DNA from: an uncultured Bacteroidales bacterium
GTDB taxonomy: Bacteria; Bacteroidota; Bacteroidia; Bacteroidales; Paludibacteraceae
Direction of reading: 5' to 3'
NCBI GenBank assembly: GCA_902798965.1
Contig: CADBYS010000003.1
Coordinates: forward strand, 1-64,000
DNA: 64,000 nucleotides
The notes beneath the pieces were generated by a model. The model had not been told where the DNA came from, made no database searches, and saw only the letters and a program-made list of their open reading frames with translations. The position numbers were made by a program, and so were the translations under genes. This document shows, in pieces, positions 1 to 9,500 of this stretch; the stretch's first letter is position 1; every line of letters begins with the position of its first letter.

Positions 1-342
1 GCATTGAGTAAACCGAGTAAGAGTGGTCAGCACTCGTGCAGCAAGATGCTGCTTGGCACGCACCGCGTAGCCGCGACCACGAGTAACAAATGTAACCGCT
101 TGTATCTGCGCAAGAAAGTGGAGCGAAGCACCGAGCCCACCAGCGATGAGTTGGCAGCTCGCACCCGCTTCTCGGTAGTGTCGGCGCAAGTGGCACAGCG
201 CAAGAAGAACCTGGCGACCATGAACCAGGACCGCGAGGCGTTCGAGGCACAGAAGAACACCCCGGGCGGCAAGAAGACCCTGACCTCCTACCTGTGGATG
301 GTCGTTGGCGCTGCCTACGACGCCGAGCACCCCGGTGAGTAA
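1..342 (+). CDS. Hypothetical protein, 5' end outside the window
   Basis: The frame is open from the first base to a TAA at 340-342, so the true start probably lies upstream. A TTG at position 4 is the only in-window alternative near the edge. About 113 residues are visible. They are basic and rich in Ser, Lys and Thr in the first half. The second half (from about residue 50) looks like an alpha-helical segment with Ala, Gln and Lys, followed by a GGKKTLTSYLWM stretch and an acidic end. There is no signal peptide and no motif I recognise. It is followed by repeat-rich non-coding DNA and a small lipoprotein on the same strand. I do not know its function; the codon pattern looks like that of the neighbours. 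Confidence 0.5.
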   Translation, partial: ALSKPSKSGQHSCSKMLLGTHRVAATTSNKCNRLYLRKKVERSTEPTSDELAARTRFSVVSAQVAQRKKNLATMNQDREAFEAQKNTPGGKKTLTSYLWMVVGAAYDAEHPGE

Positions 343-343
343 A

Positions 344-520
344 CGGATTGTTTAATCTGTACGGATCTAACGGATTGAACGGATTACGATGGATATTAAA
401 CGAACACGGAATCACACGGAAAGACACGGATTCCAATGTGTTCCGTGATAATCCGTGAAACTCCGTGTTCTGAAAAAAAAGAATCATTGGAATCAGTAAG
501 ATCCGTGAGATCCGTACAGA
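344..520. repeat. Low-complexity intergenic repeats of CGGATT and ATCCGTG words
   Basis: The stretch is built from two short words. CGGATT or a close variant recurs between 344 and 390. CACGGA/TCCGTG recurs between 402 and 517. The arms GAACACGGA (402-410) and TCCGTGTTC (462-470) are perfect inverted repeats of 9 bases and could form a long hairpin. ATCCGTGAGATCCGT closes the stretch. I see no credible gene here. It belongs with the other sentence-like repeats of this window. Confidence 0.6.
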
Positions 521-544
521 AAATTAGAACAAAAATGAAATTCT

Positions 545-727
545 ATGAAGCGATTATTTATGATTTTTGCAGGGGCGTTGTGCGTTGTTGCATGTGGTGC
601 ATTGATAAGCTCCTGCAACGTCACGCGCACCGTGACAACCTCCAGCCAGTACGTCCAGCGCGGCGACACAACCGTCCTGATTCAGAGCAAGACAATTGAA
701 TCTTACGATGCCAGCAAACGTTTATGA
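545..727 (+). CDS. Small putative lipoprotein, 60 aa
   Basis: The ORF encodes 60 residues with a basic N-terminus, a hydrophobic stretch and a lipobox ending at Cys24 (ISSC), so the product is probably exported and lipidated by Lgt/LspA. The mature part of about 36 residues is Thr/Ser/Val-rich (RTVTTSSQYVQRGDTT) and looks like a short beta-strand peptide. It could be surface or periplasmic; no enzymatic residues stand out. The start was chosen for the signal peptide; the longer overlapping frame at 436 lacks one. A hairpin terminator follows at 814-842. Small lipoproteins of this look occur in Bacteroidales, but I cannot name a family with certainty. Confidence 0.6.
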   Translation: MKRLFMIFAGALCVVACGALISSCNVTRTVTTSSQYVQRGDTTVLIQSKTIESYDASKRL

Positions 728-813
728 CGATTGCGGCGAGCAAGACGCACTCTTGCGTGCCTCGAAACGACTGTAGGAAGGTGAAATGTGAAAAGTGAAA
801 GGAGTAAAATGAA

Positions 814-842
814 CAAAAAGAGCCGTGCAAGCGGCTTTTTTT
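814..842 (+). terminator. Rho-independent terminator after the small lipoprotein
   Basis: AGCCG (821-825) pairs with CGGCT (831-835) around a 5-base loop. The arms are flanked by A-rich DNA upstream and seven T residues downstream, which extends pairing with one mismatch. It sits between the small lipoprotein and the next promoter. Confidence 0.7.
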
Positions 843-861
843 GTATTTTTAGGGGAAAATA

Positions 862-893
862 TTTGCAAATATCAAAAAAAAATTGTAACTTTG
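862..893 (+). promoter_or_regulatory. Bacteroidota promoter of the rSAM/lipoprotein operon
   Basis: The -33 element TTTG is at 862-865 and the -7 element TAACTTTG at 886-893, separated by 20 bases. Transcription should start near 900, giving a leader of about 33 bases before the lipoprotein start at 933. Confidence 0.8.
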
Positions 894-932
894 CAGCCTG
901 ATAGTTTGTAGAAGATTTTTTTCGGCTCAGAT

Positions 933-1175
933 ATGAAAAAATCGTTATTAAATCGCCTGAACGTGGCACTTGGCTCAGTGATAGTGGCTCTAATCGGCTC
1001 TGTTATGCCGGGATGCAGGGAGGAGGTACTATGCATGTATGCCCCGCCGCGTATTGATATACCCAACGACTCGAATGAAATGCGACCGATGTACGGCGTA
1101 ACTCCAACCGTGTGGACACCGCTAACCGATGAGGCATCGGATGCCGGCGACACACCCCAAAAACCGGAAGAATAA
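933..1175 (+). CDS. Putative lipoprotein of the rSAM/lipoprotein system
   Basis: An 80-residue protein with a basic N-terminus, a long hydrophobic segment and a lipobox-like Cys28 (VMPGC). The short mature part carries MYAPP at about 35-39 and MYGVTP at about 53-58, then a Ser/Asp/Pro-rich acidic tail. The N-terminal pattern MKxxLLxRxN recurs in the lipoproteins at 33109 and 37533. The stop overlaps the start of the radical SAM gene by one base (TAATG), indicating translational coupling. From memory of TIGR04133/TIGR04134, Bacteroidales pair a radical SAM enzyme with a small lipoprotein in just this arrangement, so I call it the partner or substrate. That the enzyme modifies this protein is inference. 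It has its own promoter at 862-893. Confidence 0.75.
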   Translation: MKKSLLNRLNVALGSVIVALIGSVMPGCREEVLCMYAPPRIDIPNDSNEMRPMYGVTPTVWTPLTDEASDAGDTPQKPEE

Positions 1176-2242
1176 TGGATCTGAGAATGCGTTTGGCGTT
1201 GCGCCTGGAGCAATGGCGCAGACATAATCTGAAGGAGTTGCATCCCTTGCAACAACTATTTTGGGAGTCAACCCTCCGCTGCAATGTGCATTGCCTGCAT
1301 TGCGGTAGTGACTGCGTAGCCTCCGTCGAAACGCCGGACATGCCTGCCGAGGATTTTCTGCATGTCATTGATACAGAGATAACTCCGCATGTTGATCCGC
1401 ACAAGGTGATGATCATCATCTCGGGCGGCGAACCGCTGATGCGCAAAGATCTGGCACAGGTAGGCAAAGCCTTGTACGACCGCGGCTATCCGTGGGGGAT
1501 GGTAACCAACGGTTTGGCACTGACCGAGCAACGTTTTCGCCAGTTGCGTCAATCGGGACTACGTTCCATCACCGTGTCATGCGACGGACTGGAGAAAGAC
1601 CATGTTTGGCTACGCCAACACCCGTTAGCCTACGAGGGCGCATGCCGTGCTATCCGACTCTGCGCAGCCGAAAAAGGGCTAACATGGGATGTGGTGACCT
1701 GCGCCAACCAACGGAACATCGATCATCTGCCTGCTATCCGCGATATGCTGTGGGGCTTGGGAGTCAGGGACTGGCGCATTTTCGGCATCGATCCGATGGG
1801 CAGGGCTGCCGATAACCCCGAACTGCTTCTCACCGACGAACAGTTCAAGCAACTGATGGAGTTCATAGCCGCTGAGCGACGGGAAGGACGACACGTATCC
1901 TATTCGTGCGAGGGGTATCTGGGCGACTACGAAGGCAAGGTGCGCGACCATCTGTACCAATGCGCAGCAGGACTGAGCGTGGCATCTATCCTCATCGACG
2001 GCAGCATATCCGCCTGCACCAGCGTGCGCGGCAAATACTACCAAGGCAACATCTACAAGGACTCGTTCTGGCGCGTATGGGAAGAAGAGTTCAAGCCGTA
2101 CCGCGACCGCCGTTGGATGCGGCAGATGGAACCCTGCAAGGACTGCAAGGCATTCGCTTTCTGCGAAGGCAACGGCATGCACCTGCGCCGCGAGGACGGC
2201 AGCCTCATGCTTTGTCACTTACAGCGACTCGGACAACGATGA
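1175..2242 (+). CDS. Radical SAM/SPASM enzyme of the rSAM/lipoprotein system (TIGR04133-like)
   Basis: A 355-residue cytoplasmic enzyme. The radical SAM cluster ligands are C36, C40 and C43 (CNVHCLHC), with an extra C47. SGGEPLMR gives the conserved GGEP motif that positions S-adenosylmethionine. The last 95 residues form a SPASM-like domain: Cys in CAAGL and SACTS, then CKDCKAFAFC and a final Cys near the end, which should bind auxiliary Fe-S clusters. SPASM enzymes typically modify ribosomally made peptides or proteins. The gene is coupled to the lipoprotein at 933 by TAATG and to the next gene by ATGA, so all three should be made together. The reaction and target residue are unknown. The alternative is a generic heme- or PQQ-type SPASM maturase, but the adjacent lipoprotein favours the rSAM/lipoprotein family. 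Confidence 0.85.
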   Translation: MDLRMRLALRLEQWRRHNLKELHPLQQLFWESTLRCNVHCLHCGSDCVASVETPDMPAEDFLHVIDTEITPHVDPHKVMIIISGGEPLMRKDLAQVGKALYDRGYPWGMVTNGLALTEQRFRQLRQSGLRSITVSCDGLEKDHVWLRQHPLAYEGACRAIRLCAAEKGLTWDVVTCANQRNIDHLPAIRDMLWGLGVRDWRIFGIDPMGRAADNPELLLTDEQFKQLMEFIAAERREGRHVSYSCEGYLGDYEGKVRDHLYQCAAGLSVASILIDGSISACTSVRGKYYQGNIYKDSFWRVWEEEFKPYRDRRWMRQMEPCKDCKAFAFCEGNGMHLRREDGSLMLCHLQRLGQR

Positions 2243-3531
2243 ATAACCGATACGTATATATTGTGCTATTTTGCGTGATGAGCATCTGCTGCATGGCGGC
2301 AGACGCTGATGTATCGCAATTGCCGCCACGACCTAACCGAACACAAGTGTTCTTCAGCCGCCTGGATGAGATGCTTTACAACATCTCGATGAAGGGACTG
2401 GACAGCAATTATATCCACATGCCCGAGCACAATATACGCGTGGCGCTCAACACCGGTAGCCACGGCATCCACTCTACCTACGCAGCACGCAACACCGAGT
2501 ATCTGGGCGATGTGCTACTCCAATCAGTTACAACCCCAAGTCTGGACTTGGGCTTGCAAGTGGATTATGGCACACTGGGCTTGGGCTATTCGTGGGATGT
2601 GCTGCATGCCTATGCACGCAAACTCAACTTCTCGATGGGCAGCAAGTCGATAGGCATCGAATTTTCCTACCAGCGCAGCACGAACTTCATGACCGAACTG
2701 CGATTGCCCGATTTGCCAAAGTATTATCCGGAATTGGCCGCCTCGCTTGGTTCCACCCCTGTTGATACCCTCGACGGGGTGAACATGAAGATCATCAACG
2801 TATCGATGTGGTATGCCCTTAACTCACGGCGCTACTCCCACAGCGCGAGTATGAAATACGGCTATATACAACGCAAGACAGCCGGTAGTCCGTTGTTGCA
2901 TCTGTCGTATATGGCTACGAACTACATGTTCCAGGACTCGCTGTCCTTATTGTCGGCCTTGATGCAGAATATCACCAGTCTACAAACGCATCAGGTGGCG
3001 GTGGGCATCGGTTACGGCATCAATTATACGCCTAATCAGGGAAAGTTCATGCTCCATCTATCGGGCATCATGAAGGTGGTCTGCTATACCATCAATCACG
3101 TATATACAATGCCGACCGACAGCACCAGAAAGAATCTTGGCATGCCGGGCTATAGTCTGCGTCCGTCGTTTCCGGTACATGTATCCGGCACCATGCGGGC
3201 GGCCATGAACTGGGAAATCAACAAGTGGGTACATCTGGCACTATGGGGGCAAGCCGACCATTTGAGTTTCAAATCCACGCACGAGGGTGCGGAACTCGAT
3301 TACAACATCTGGAACTGGCAAGCGCACCTGTCTGTAGGCATTCGCTTCGGTTCCAGCCATAAGAGGGCGGTACGTATTCTGGATACGGAAGATATGTGGC
3401 TGCGCGCTACACAGCCGGAACGATACGACAGCAAAGAGGAGAAAGAGCCCGAACCCGAGAAACCGCCGCGCATCCAAACGTTCGAGTGGCCTGACTGGAT
3501 AACGGATTATATCTATACTCCCAACAACTAA
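2239..3531 (+). CDS. DUF4421-like exported beta-barrel protein
   Basis: The chosen ATG at 2239 overlaps the stop of the radical SAM gene (ATGA). It gives 430 residues with a signal peptide (about residues 1-21, ending CMAADA). A longer frame from 1906 lies inside the upstream gene and lacks a signal. The mature part alternates hydrophobic and polar residues with many Tyr, Gly and Ser (LGLQVDYGTLGLGYSW, IGIEFSYQRS, VGIGYGINYT), as in outer-membrane beta-barrels, and ends in an acidic Pro-rich tail. It resembles the DUF4421 family of Bacteroidota, whose function is not established. The tight coupling suggests that it acts with the lipoprotein and its enzyme, perhaps at the outer membrane; that is inference. 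Confidence 0.65.
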   Translation: MNNRYVYIVLFCVMSICCMAADADVSQLPPRPNRTQVFFSRLDEMLYNISMKGLDSNYIHMPEHNIRVALNTGSHGIHSTYAARNTEYLGDVLLQSVTTPSLDLGLQVDYGTLGLGYSWDVLHAYARKLNFSMGSKSIGIEFSYQRSTNFMTELRLPDLPKYYPELAASLGSTPVDTLDGVNMKIINVSMWYALNSRRYSHSASMKYGYIQRKTAGSPLLHLSYMATNYMFQDSLSLLSALMQNITSLQTHQVAVGIGYGINYTPNQGKFMLHLSGIMKVVCYTINHVYTMPTDSTRKNLGMPGYSLRPSFPVHVSGTMRAAMNWEINKWVHLALWGQADHLSFKSTHEGAELDYNIWNWQAHLSVGIRFGSSHKRAVRILDTEDMWLRATQPERYDSKEEKEPEPEKPPRIQTFEWPDWITDYIYTPNN

Positions 3532-3562
3532 CCCGGTTTTCTTTCCTTGCACAATCAACAGG

Positions 3563-4420
3563 TTAGAACTGCTCGCGGAACTCGGAAGGCGTGCAGCCTT
3601 TCGATTCGCGGAACAAGCGATTGAAGTGGCTCAAGGTATTGAAGCCGCACGAGAAGCCTATCTCCGAAACGGATTGTTTGGTAGTAACGAGCATACGCGC
3701 GGCTATGCCCAGACGGTAATCGATGAGATAGCGATTAGGGGTGCGGCCTGTCTTGTTGCGGAAGAAGCGCGAGAATGATTCTGCCGACATATGTGCAATA
3801 TCCGCCATCTCCTGCAAGCATATATCGTGCATATAATGTTCGGCTATATACTGCTTTACCGACTTAACCCGCTCATCCTCATTACCTTCGCGCACCTCAG
3901 CGAACGACGATGATGACAGTTCATGCGCACCCTCAACCAGCGAAAGGCGGTACAGGAGATTGAACAGACGGATGACCGATGCAAAACTATCGTTGCTGTG
4001 CGCGATATTGATGATATCCTCGCGCAGGATTTGTATGACAGCCGGCGGGAAAGCCAAGCCGCGTTGTGCCCGCTCAATCATCCGGCGGATAGATGTAAAC
4101 GCACGCTTGTCGAGTAACGGACCTTGGAACGTATCGGGGTCGATATGGATGGTTATCTCATGAATCTCCTGTCGCGGGCAATCGCCTTGTTCCCACACAT
4201 GCACCAGTTTGCTGCCGGTGATGAACACCAGATCCAGATTGCCAATCGATTCGCGGCTGTCGCCTATCGTGCGCTTGACACCTGCTGCGTTCTCCACGAA
4301 ATTGAGTTCGTACACCTCATGGCAATGAGCCGGATACTCAAAGTAGGTCTTGATCCGCTCACCGACATAGAACACATCCATGGGTTCGATACGGGATATT
4401 TCATTAAACGATTCGCGCAT
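3563..4420 (-). CDS. AraC-family transcriptional regulator
   Basis: A 285-residue protein. The N-terminal half is a cupin-like sensor (YPAHCHEVYELNFV, a typical AraC_binding start). The C-terminal 100 residues contain two helix-turn-helix units: the first around LQEMADIAHMSAESFSRFFRN, the second around VSEIGFSCGFNTLSHFNRLFRE. I chose the ATG at 4420 (MRESFNEIS), which matches the usual start of this subfamily; a start 27 bases upstream (4447) is possible. It is convergent with the DUF4421-like gene and follows uvrB on the same strand with a 43-base gap. The sensor type suggests response to a sugar or other small ligand, but no target operon is obvious next to it. Confidence 0.88.
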   Translation of the reverse strand: MRESFNEISRIEPMDVFYVGERIKTYFEYPAHCHEVYELNFVENAAGVKRTIGDSRESIGNLDLVFITGSKLVHVWEQGDCPRQEIHEITIHIDPDTFQGPLLDKRAFTSIRRMIERAQRGLAFPPAVIQILREDIINIAHSNDSFASVIRLFNLLYRLSLVEGAHELSSSSFAEVREGNEDERVKSVKQYIAEHYMHDICLQEMADIAHMSAESFSRFFRNKTGRTPNRYLIDYRLGIAARMLVTTKQSVSEIGFSCGFNTLSHFNRLFRESKGCTPSEFREQF

Positions 4421-4463
4421 ACACGTACTATATAATAAGAGATGCATCTGTCCTGTGTGAGTA

Positions 4464-6482
4464 TTACTCCATCAGGATCTGGATGCGGTTTTCCATTTCG
4501 AGCAGTTCGTCGCGCAGCGTAGCAGCCAGATCGAAGTTCAGTTCCTTGGCAGCTGCAAGCATCTGTTTGCGTTTCTGGTCAGCCGCTTTCTGCAGTTGCT
4601 TGGCATCCATCTGCTGCCAGGGTGCGTTCTTCCAGCTCTCGCGTATACGCTGCTGCACCTGTTCGCGTTCTTTCTCGGCATCGTGGTACAGACCTGCCAA
4701 TGCACCCATATTGATATCCTTGCGGATAGCAGTGGGCGTGATGCCATGTTCGGCGTTGTAGGCCATCTGTATGGATCGCCGACGGTTGGTCTCGTCAATC
4801 GTCTGCTGCATGGAGCGTGTTATCTTGTCGGCATACATGATAACCTTGCCATCAACATGTCGCGCAGCACGACCTGCTGTTTGCGTGAGTGAACGCCGGT
4901 CGCGGAGGAAGCCTTCCTTGTCAGCATCGAGTATTGCCACCAGCGATACCTCCGGCAAGTCCAATCCTTCGCGTAGCAGATTGACACCCACAAGCACATC
5001 GTATATGCCCTTGCGCAGATCCTCCATGATCTTGATGCGCTCGATGGTATCGACATCGGAGTGGATATACGCTGAGCGTATATTGAACTGATGCAGGTAA
5101 TCATCCAGTTCCTCCGCCATGCGCTTGGTTAGCGTAGTTACGAGCACACGTTGCTCTTTCTCTACGCGTTGCTGAATCTCCTCGAGCAGGTCGTCGATCT
5201 GATGTTCGGACGGACGGACATCAATCGCGGGGTCAAGCAGTCCTGTCGGGCGGATAAGTTGCTCTACCACGATGCCTTCGGATTGCTCCAACTCATATTC
5301 CGCCGGCGTGGCAGAGAGATAGATGGTTTGTCCGGTTTTCTCCTCCCACTCCTCGAAGGTAAGCGGTCGGTTGTCGCGTGCTGCCGGCAGACGGAACCCG
5401 TACTGCACCAGATTATCCTTGCGCGCCTTGTCGCCTCCGTACATGGCGTGAATCTGCGGAACGGTCACATGGCTCTCATCCACCACCACCAGCATATCGT
5501 CAGGGAAATAGTCGAGCAGGCAATATGGCGGTGTGCCCGGTTCGCGACCGTCGAAGTAGCGGCTGTAGTTCTCCACGCCCGAGCAATAGCCCAGCTCCTG
5601 AATCATCTCCAGGTCATAATGCACACGCTCGTCGATACGCTTGGCTTCCAATTCCATGCCGGCGTTGTGGAAGAAACTGATCTGGTCATCCAGATCTTTC
5701 TTGATCTGCACAATGGCGCGGTCGATGCTTTCCTGCGTGGTGCAGAAGATCGTAGCGGGATAGATATTGAAGTACTCAAACTCCTCGAGCACATTCATCG
5801 TGATGAGTTCGAGCGAGCAGATAGAGTCGATTGTGTTACCGAAAAACTCGACGCGGAGGATATAATCGGCATAGGCAAGTGCGATGTCCACCGTATCGCC
5901 CTTGACGCGGAACTTGCCACGCGTCAGCTCCAGATCATTGCGGATATACTGCGCCGCCACAAGCGCCTTGAGGAACTCATCCATCTGTATCGTCTGGTCG
6001 CGGCGGATGGAGATACATGTTTGCGTGAAATCCTGTGGACTGCCAATGCCGTACAGGCAACTGACCGACGACACAACAATCACGTCCTTTCTGCCGGAGA
6101 GCAGTGCTGCCGTTGCGGAAAGCCGCAGCCGGTCGATCTCCTCGTTGATGCTCAGGTCTTTCTCGATATACGTGTCGGTAGAAGGGATATATGCTTCGGG
6201 CTGGTAATAATCGTAGTAGCTGACGAAGTACTCAACGGCATTGTGCGGAAAGAACGCTTTCATCTCCGAATAGAGCTGTGCCGCCAGCGTCTTGTTGTGC
6301 GAGAGGATAAGCGTCGGCCGGTTGAGTCGGGCAATGACATTGGCTATAGTGAACGTCTTGCCACTACCCGTCACGCCAAGCAAGGTCTCCGCCTTGGCAC
6401 CCGAACGGATACCATCCACCAGACTATCGATGGCTTGCGGTTGATCGCCGGTAGGTTGATATGCTGACTCTAATTGGAACAT
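4464..6482 (-). CDS. uvrB: UvrABC system protein B
   Basis: A 672-residue excinuclease subunit. In nucleotide excision repair UvrB loads with UvrA at lesions, verifies damage and recruits UvrC. Visible features are Walker A GVTGSGKT at 36-43, the beta-hairpin that grips DNA ([21 protein letters not shown], about 94-114), motif II VVDESH, a helicase C-terminal half with RxGRAxR (QTAGRAARH), and a C-terminal UVR helix ([16 protein letters not shown]) that contacts UvrC. Length fits the family. The start overlaps the stop of the TamB-like gene by one base (TAATG on the minus strand), so the two are translationally coupled although functionally unrelated. Confidence 0.98.
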   Translation of the reverse strand: MFQLESAYQPTGDQPQAIDSLVDGIRSGAKAETLLGVTGSGKTFTIANVIARLNRPTLILSHNKTLAAQLYSEMKAFFPHNAVEYFVSYYDYYQPEAYIPSTDTYIEKDLSINEEIDRLRLSATAALLSGRKDVIVVSSVSCLYGIGSPQDFTQTCISIRRDQTIQMDEFLKALVAAQYIRNDLELTRGKFRVKGDTVDIALAYADYILRVEFFGNTIDSICSLELITMNVLEEFEYFNIYPATIFCTTQESIDRAIVQIKKDLDDQISFFHNAGMELEAKRIDERVHYDLEMIQELGYCSGVENYSRYFDGREPGTPPYCLLDYFPDDMLVVVDESHVTVPQIHAMYGGDKARKDNLVQYGFRLPAARDNRPLTFEEWEEKTGQTIYLSATPAEYELEQSEGIVVEQLIRPTGLLDPAIDVRPSEHQIDDLLEEIQQRVEKEQRVLVTTLTKRMAEELDDYLHQFNIRSAYIHSDVDTIERIKIMEDLRKGIYDVLVGVNLLREGLDLPEVSLVAILDADKEGFLRDRRSLTQTAGRAARHVDGKVIMYADKITRSMQQTIDETNRRRSIQMAYNAEHGITPTAIRKDINMGALAGLYHDAEKEREQVQQRIRESWKNAPWQQMDAKQLQKAADQKRKQMLAAAKELNFDLAATLRDELLEMENRIQILME

Positions 6483-6540
6483 TACTTCTTACTTTCCTGC
6501 TTTTGACTTTCAACTTTCGACTTTTGACTCTCTTCCTCTT
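6482..6540. repeat. Sentence-like repeat forming the 3' end of the TamB-like gene
   Basis: On the plus strand the words CTTTTGACTTTC, AACTTTCGAC and TTTTGACTC run together. They translate on the minus strand into a Gln/Lys/Ser/Glu tail (SQKSKVESQKQ). The same vocabulary (CTTTTGACTTTCGACTTT) recurs near 16708-16730. Confidence 0.65.
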
Positions 6541-9500
6541 TCTGCTTACGTCTCTTTTCCGCTTTGCGGAAGGCATCACCCCAGTTGAAATCGTGCTTGA
6601 TGACAAAACCAACTCCTTCCACCATATTCGCCTGGCGCAACGAGTACTTATCCACAGAATGGGTATATCCCTTGACGCGCAACATGCCGTCGGGCGTGAT
6701 GATATACTCTATATCCAGATCGCCGAACACCGGTCGGTTATTCAGGTCATTGTACCTATACCCCACATTGCCGTTGATGAGCAATCCTCTTACAGGCTGC
6801 AAGGATATCTGCGCCTCGTATTCCTGCGAAGCCTCAGCTCCTTCGCCGTCCGTTCGGAAATTGATACCGAAAGTCACAATGTTCGTCAGTTTGCTCAGCC
6901 AGGAATTGATCTGACCGGTGACGGTAGATGACAGCAACGAGTACGTCTCGTTGAGTCCCGTCGTGTTGGTGCTGCGCAAGTATTCGGGCGTAAAGAAGCG
7001 GTTGAACACCAGCAGATACAGCACCTCGCGCATCAACATATCATCGCTGTTGATGAACGAACGCACTTGCGCTTGTACCGACTCGTCGGACTGCGGCAGT
7101 TCGATGCCGAACGAGAGAATAGGATTCCTTATATTATCGCGCATGTATATGACGCAGTTCACGGGCACCGTTGTTCGGTCGGTTTGCAGCGACGAGAGGT
7201 CGTTGCCGAACAAGTCCTTGAGCGATGCCATAACATGGTACTTGGCCGTGACATTGAGGTTCATATCCATCGGCCCTCCGTTCCACGTGATGCTTGAGCC
7301 ATCCTGAATAGCGAACTCACGATGCACCACATTACCCAGCGCATAGTTCAGGCTACCCTGCCGCAGGGTGAGTGTACCTTGCAACTGCAGGTCGCTATTC
7401 ATCATGTGCACGCGCATGTTACCCACACCGCGCCCCTTGAGTATATCATCGCTGTTACCGCCGAACTGCGTCACGAGTTGTGTGCCCTCGTCAACGCTGA
7501 CAAACAGGTCAAGATCCATTTCCTGTTTTTGTTTCACATCACGTCTGCGGCGTCTGGGGTTATCGTCTTTATGCACCACAACCGGTGCGTTATGGTCAAC
7601 GAAGGTGATGAAACTGTTCTCTTTGGCATCACTTTGTCCACCGATGTTCAGGTTGAATACCGACCCATTATCCGCCTTGGCATGCGCAAGCAGATTGATT
7701 TTCTTCTCATTGCCATACAGCCGCACATCGCCTGTACCGTACACCTTGCCATAGAAAGCTGCTGTCTTGCTTTTAGGCAGGTCGAGCACCAGAGCCTGAT
7801 TGGAATACATGCTGAGGTCGAAACTGAAATTAAAGAAATTCTCATGATGCACTGCCCCATCCAACGTCACCTCATGTCCCTCGGCATCATATACGGTATG
7901 ATGCGGGAAGATGATAGATGTGCTATCCATGAAGATAGAGTCGCGGACATAGTACGTCACGCCCGTGAATGGAACTTTGATGCTCACATTGTGCGGCACT
8001 GCCTCGATAGTTACCCATGTATATTTCTGCCTACCGAACACATGCACATGACCTGAGGCACGACCTGTCAGATCACGCAGAAATGCTTTCGTCCAATGGT
8101 TGACAAACCCTATATTGAACGAGTCTGGATAGATATGCAGACTCCACGTCTTGTCATCCTGTGGCGTAATCAGTCCGTCAAGCCATGCTACATGCCTGCC
8201 GCCGTCAACCACCTCACCTGTTATCTCCACGGCTTTGCGCTCACTGTCCAACGTGGCTTTGGCATCCAGCTCACCTATCGGACTACCATTCAATCCGGCC
8301 TCAGCCACGTGCAGATTAGCATTGAGCTGCAGGCTTGACAATATGCCGTACATGGTTGCTGTTCCGGTAATCATTCCTTGTGCGGTCAGCGATTGCGGCG
8401 GCAACGGAGTGAGCGACATGATGGAAGCAAGATTGATGTTCTGCAGTTGCACAAGTATCGAATCTTCTACATGAGTAGAGGCCACTCCATCAACGTAGAT
8501 ATGTTTCGTCGTATTTCCCATCCACAAGTGCTCAATCTGCAAGGCTGTATCCGCCACGGCATAGGTTATTCGTGCCGGAGTCACCCGCCACAAGTCATCC
8601 GCCACATACAAGGTGGACGGTAATATATGCGTCGTAACAAGCGGCTTATGGGCATATTCGGTGAAAGTGGTGAGGATGCCTAATTGCCCGCCGTACATAG
8701 CCTCAGCGTCGTTGGCAAGATCAACCGTTACCAACACCGAGTCGTGCATCGCCACTACACTTAGCAGCAGGTTGGCATTACCTATATGCATCGTGTCGGG
8801 CAAGTCGATATGCGCGGATGTTCGCAGATTGATGCGGTCTTCTTTGTTGTCGGCCGATAGGATGATGTCGCTCAGGTGTTGCTTGCCTATGGTCAGAGAC
8901 GGGATAACACCGCTGACCATCACTCGCTGTTGCGGCTCGTTGATAGCGCCTTTGATGGTCAGACTACCGCTTTGCGATATGTTCACCGGCAACACATCCA
9001 GGATCTTATCCATATCATGCGCATAGAGGTAGAAAGCGGCTTGCGTGGTGGATGGCCTGCGCAGCAACCGTTCACGCATCTTGGCTTCGAACAGATGAGG
9101 CAGATAATGTACGGCCAGTTTCTTGACGCTCGTGCCCAGTTCGGTATAACTGAAGTGCCCGGCAAACCTGCCTACAGCATAGTCGGATTGCAGTTTCAGA
9201 TTGTGGTGCGTCGGATCATCCGTCTCTGACTCGGCTGTGATCTTCAACTGTTGCATCGTTGCTGTATCACCCGCGTTGGCGATGAGCAGACTGTCCAGCA
9301 CCAGATAGCCGTTGATATGATCGATATGCGTACCGGAGAAATTGACATAGAGCTTGAGTTGTATATCGCTGCTCTCCAGTTTGTCCGTCAAGTGCAGTTC
9401 GTCCAAACGCAAATGCTGCAAATCGAGCGCAACATTGATGTTCGTGGCATTCTCACTCAGATCTATCATGCCACTGAGCGAGAGATCGAGATTCGGGTCA

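Noticed and set aside
1906..2238. Extended N-terminus for the DUF4421-like protein
   Set aside because: This part overlaps the radical SAM gene, is Arg-rich and has no signal; the ATG at 2239 gives a proper signal peptide and an ATGA coupling.
5151..6467. 438-residue plus-strand ORF opposite uvrB
   Set aside because: It lies wholly antisense to a confirmed uvrB with all motifs and has no recognisable domain; a shadow of codon bias.
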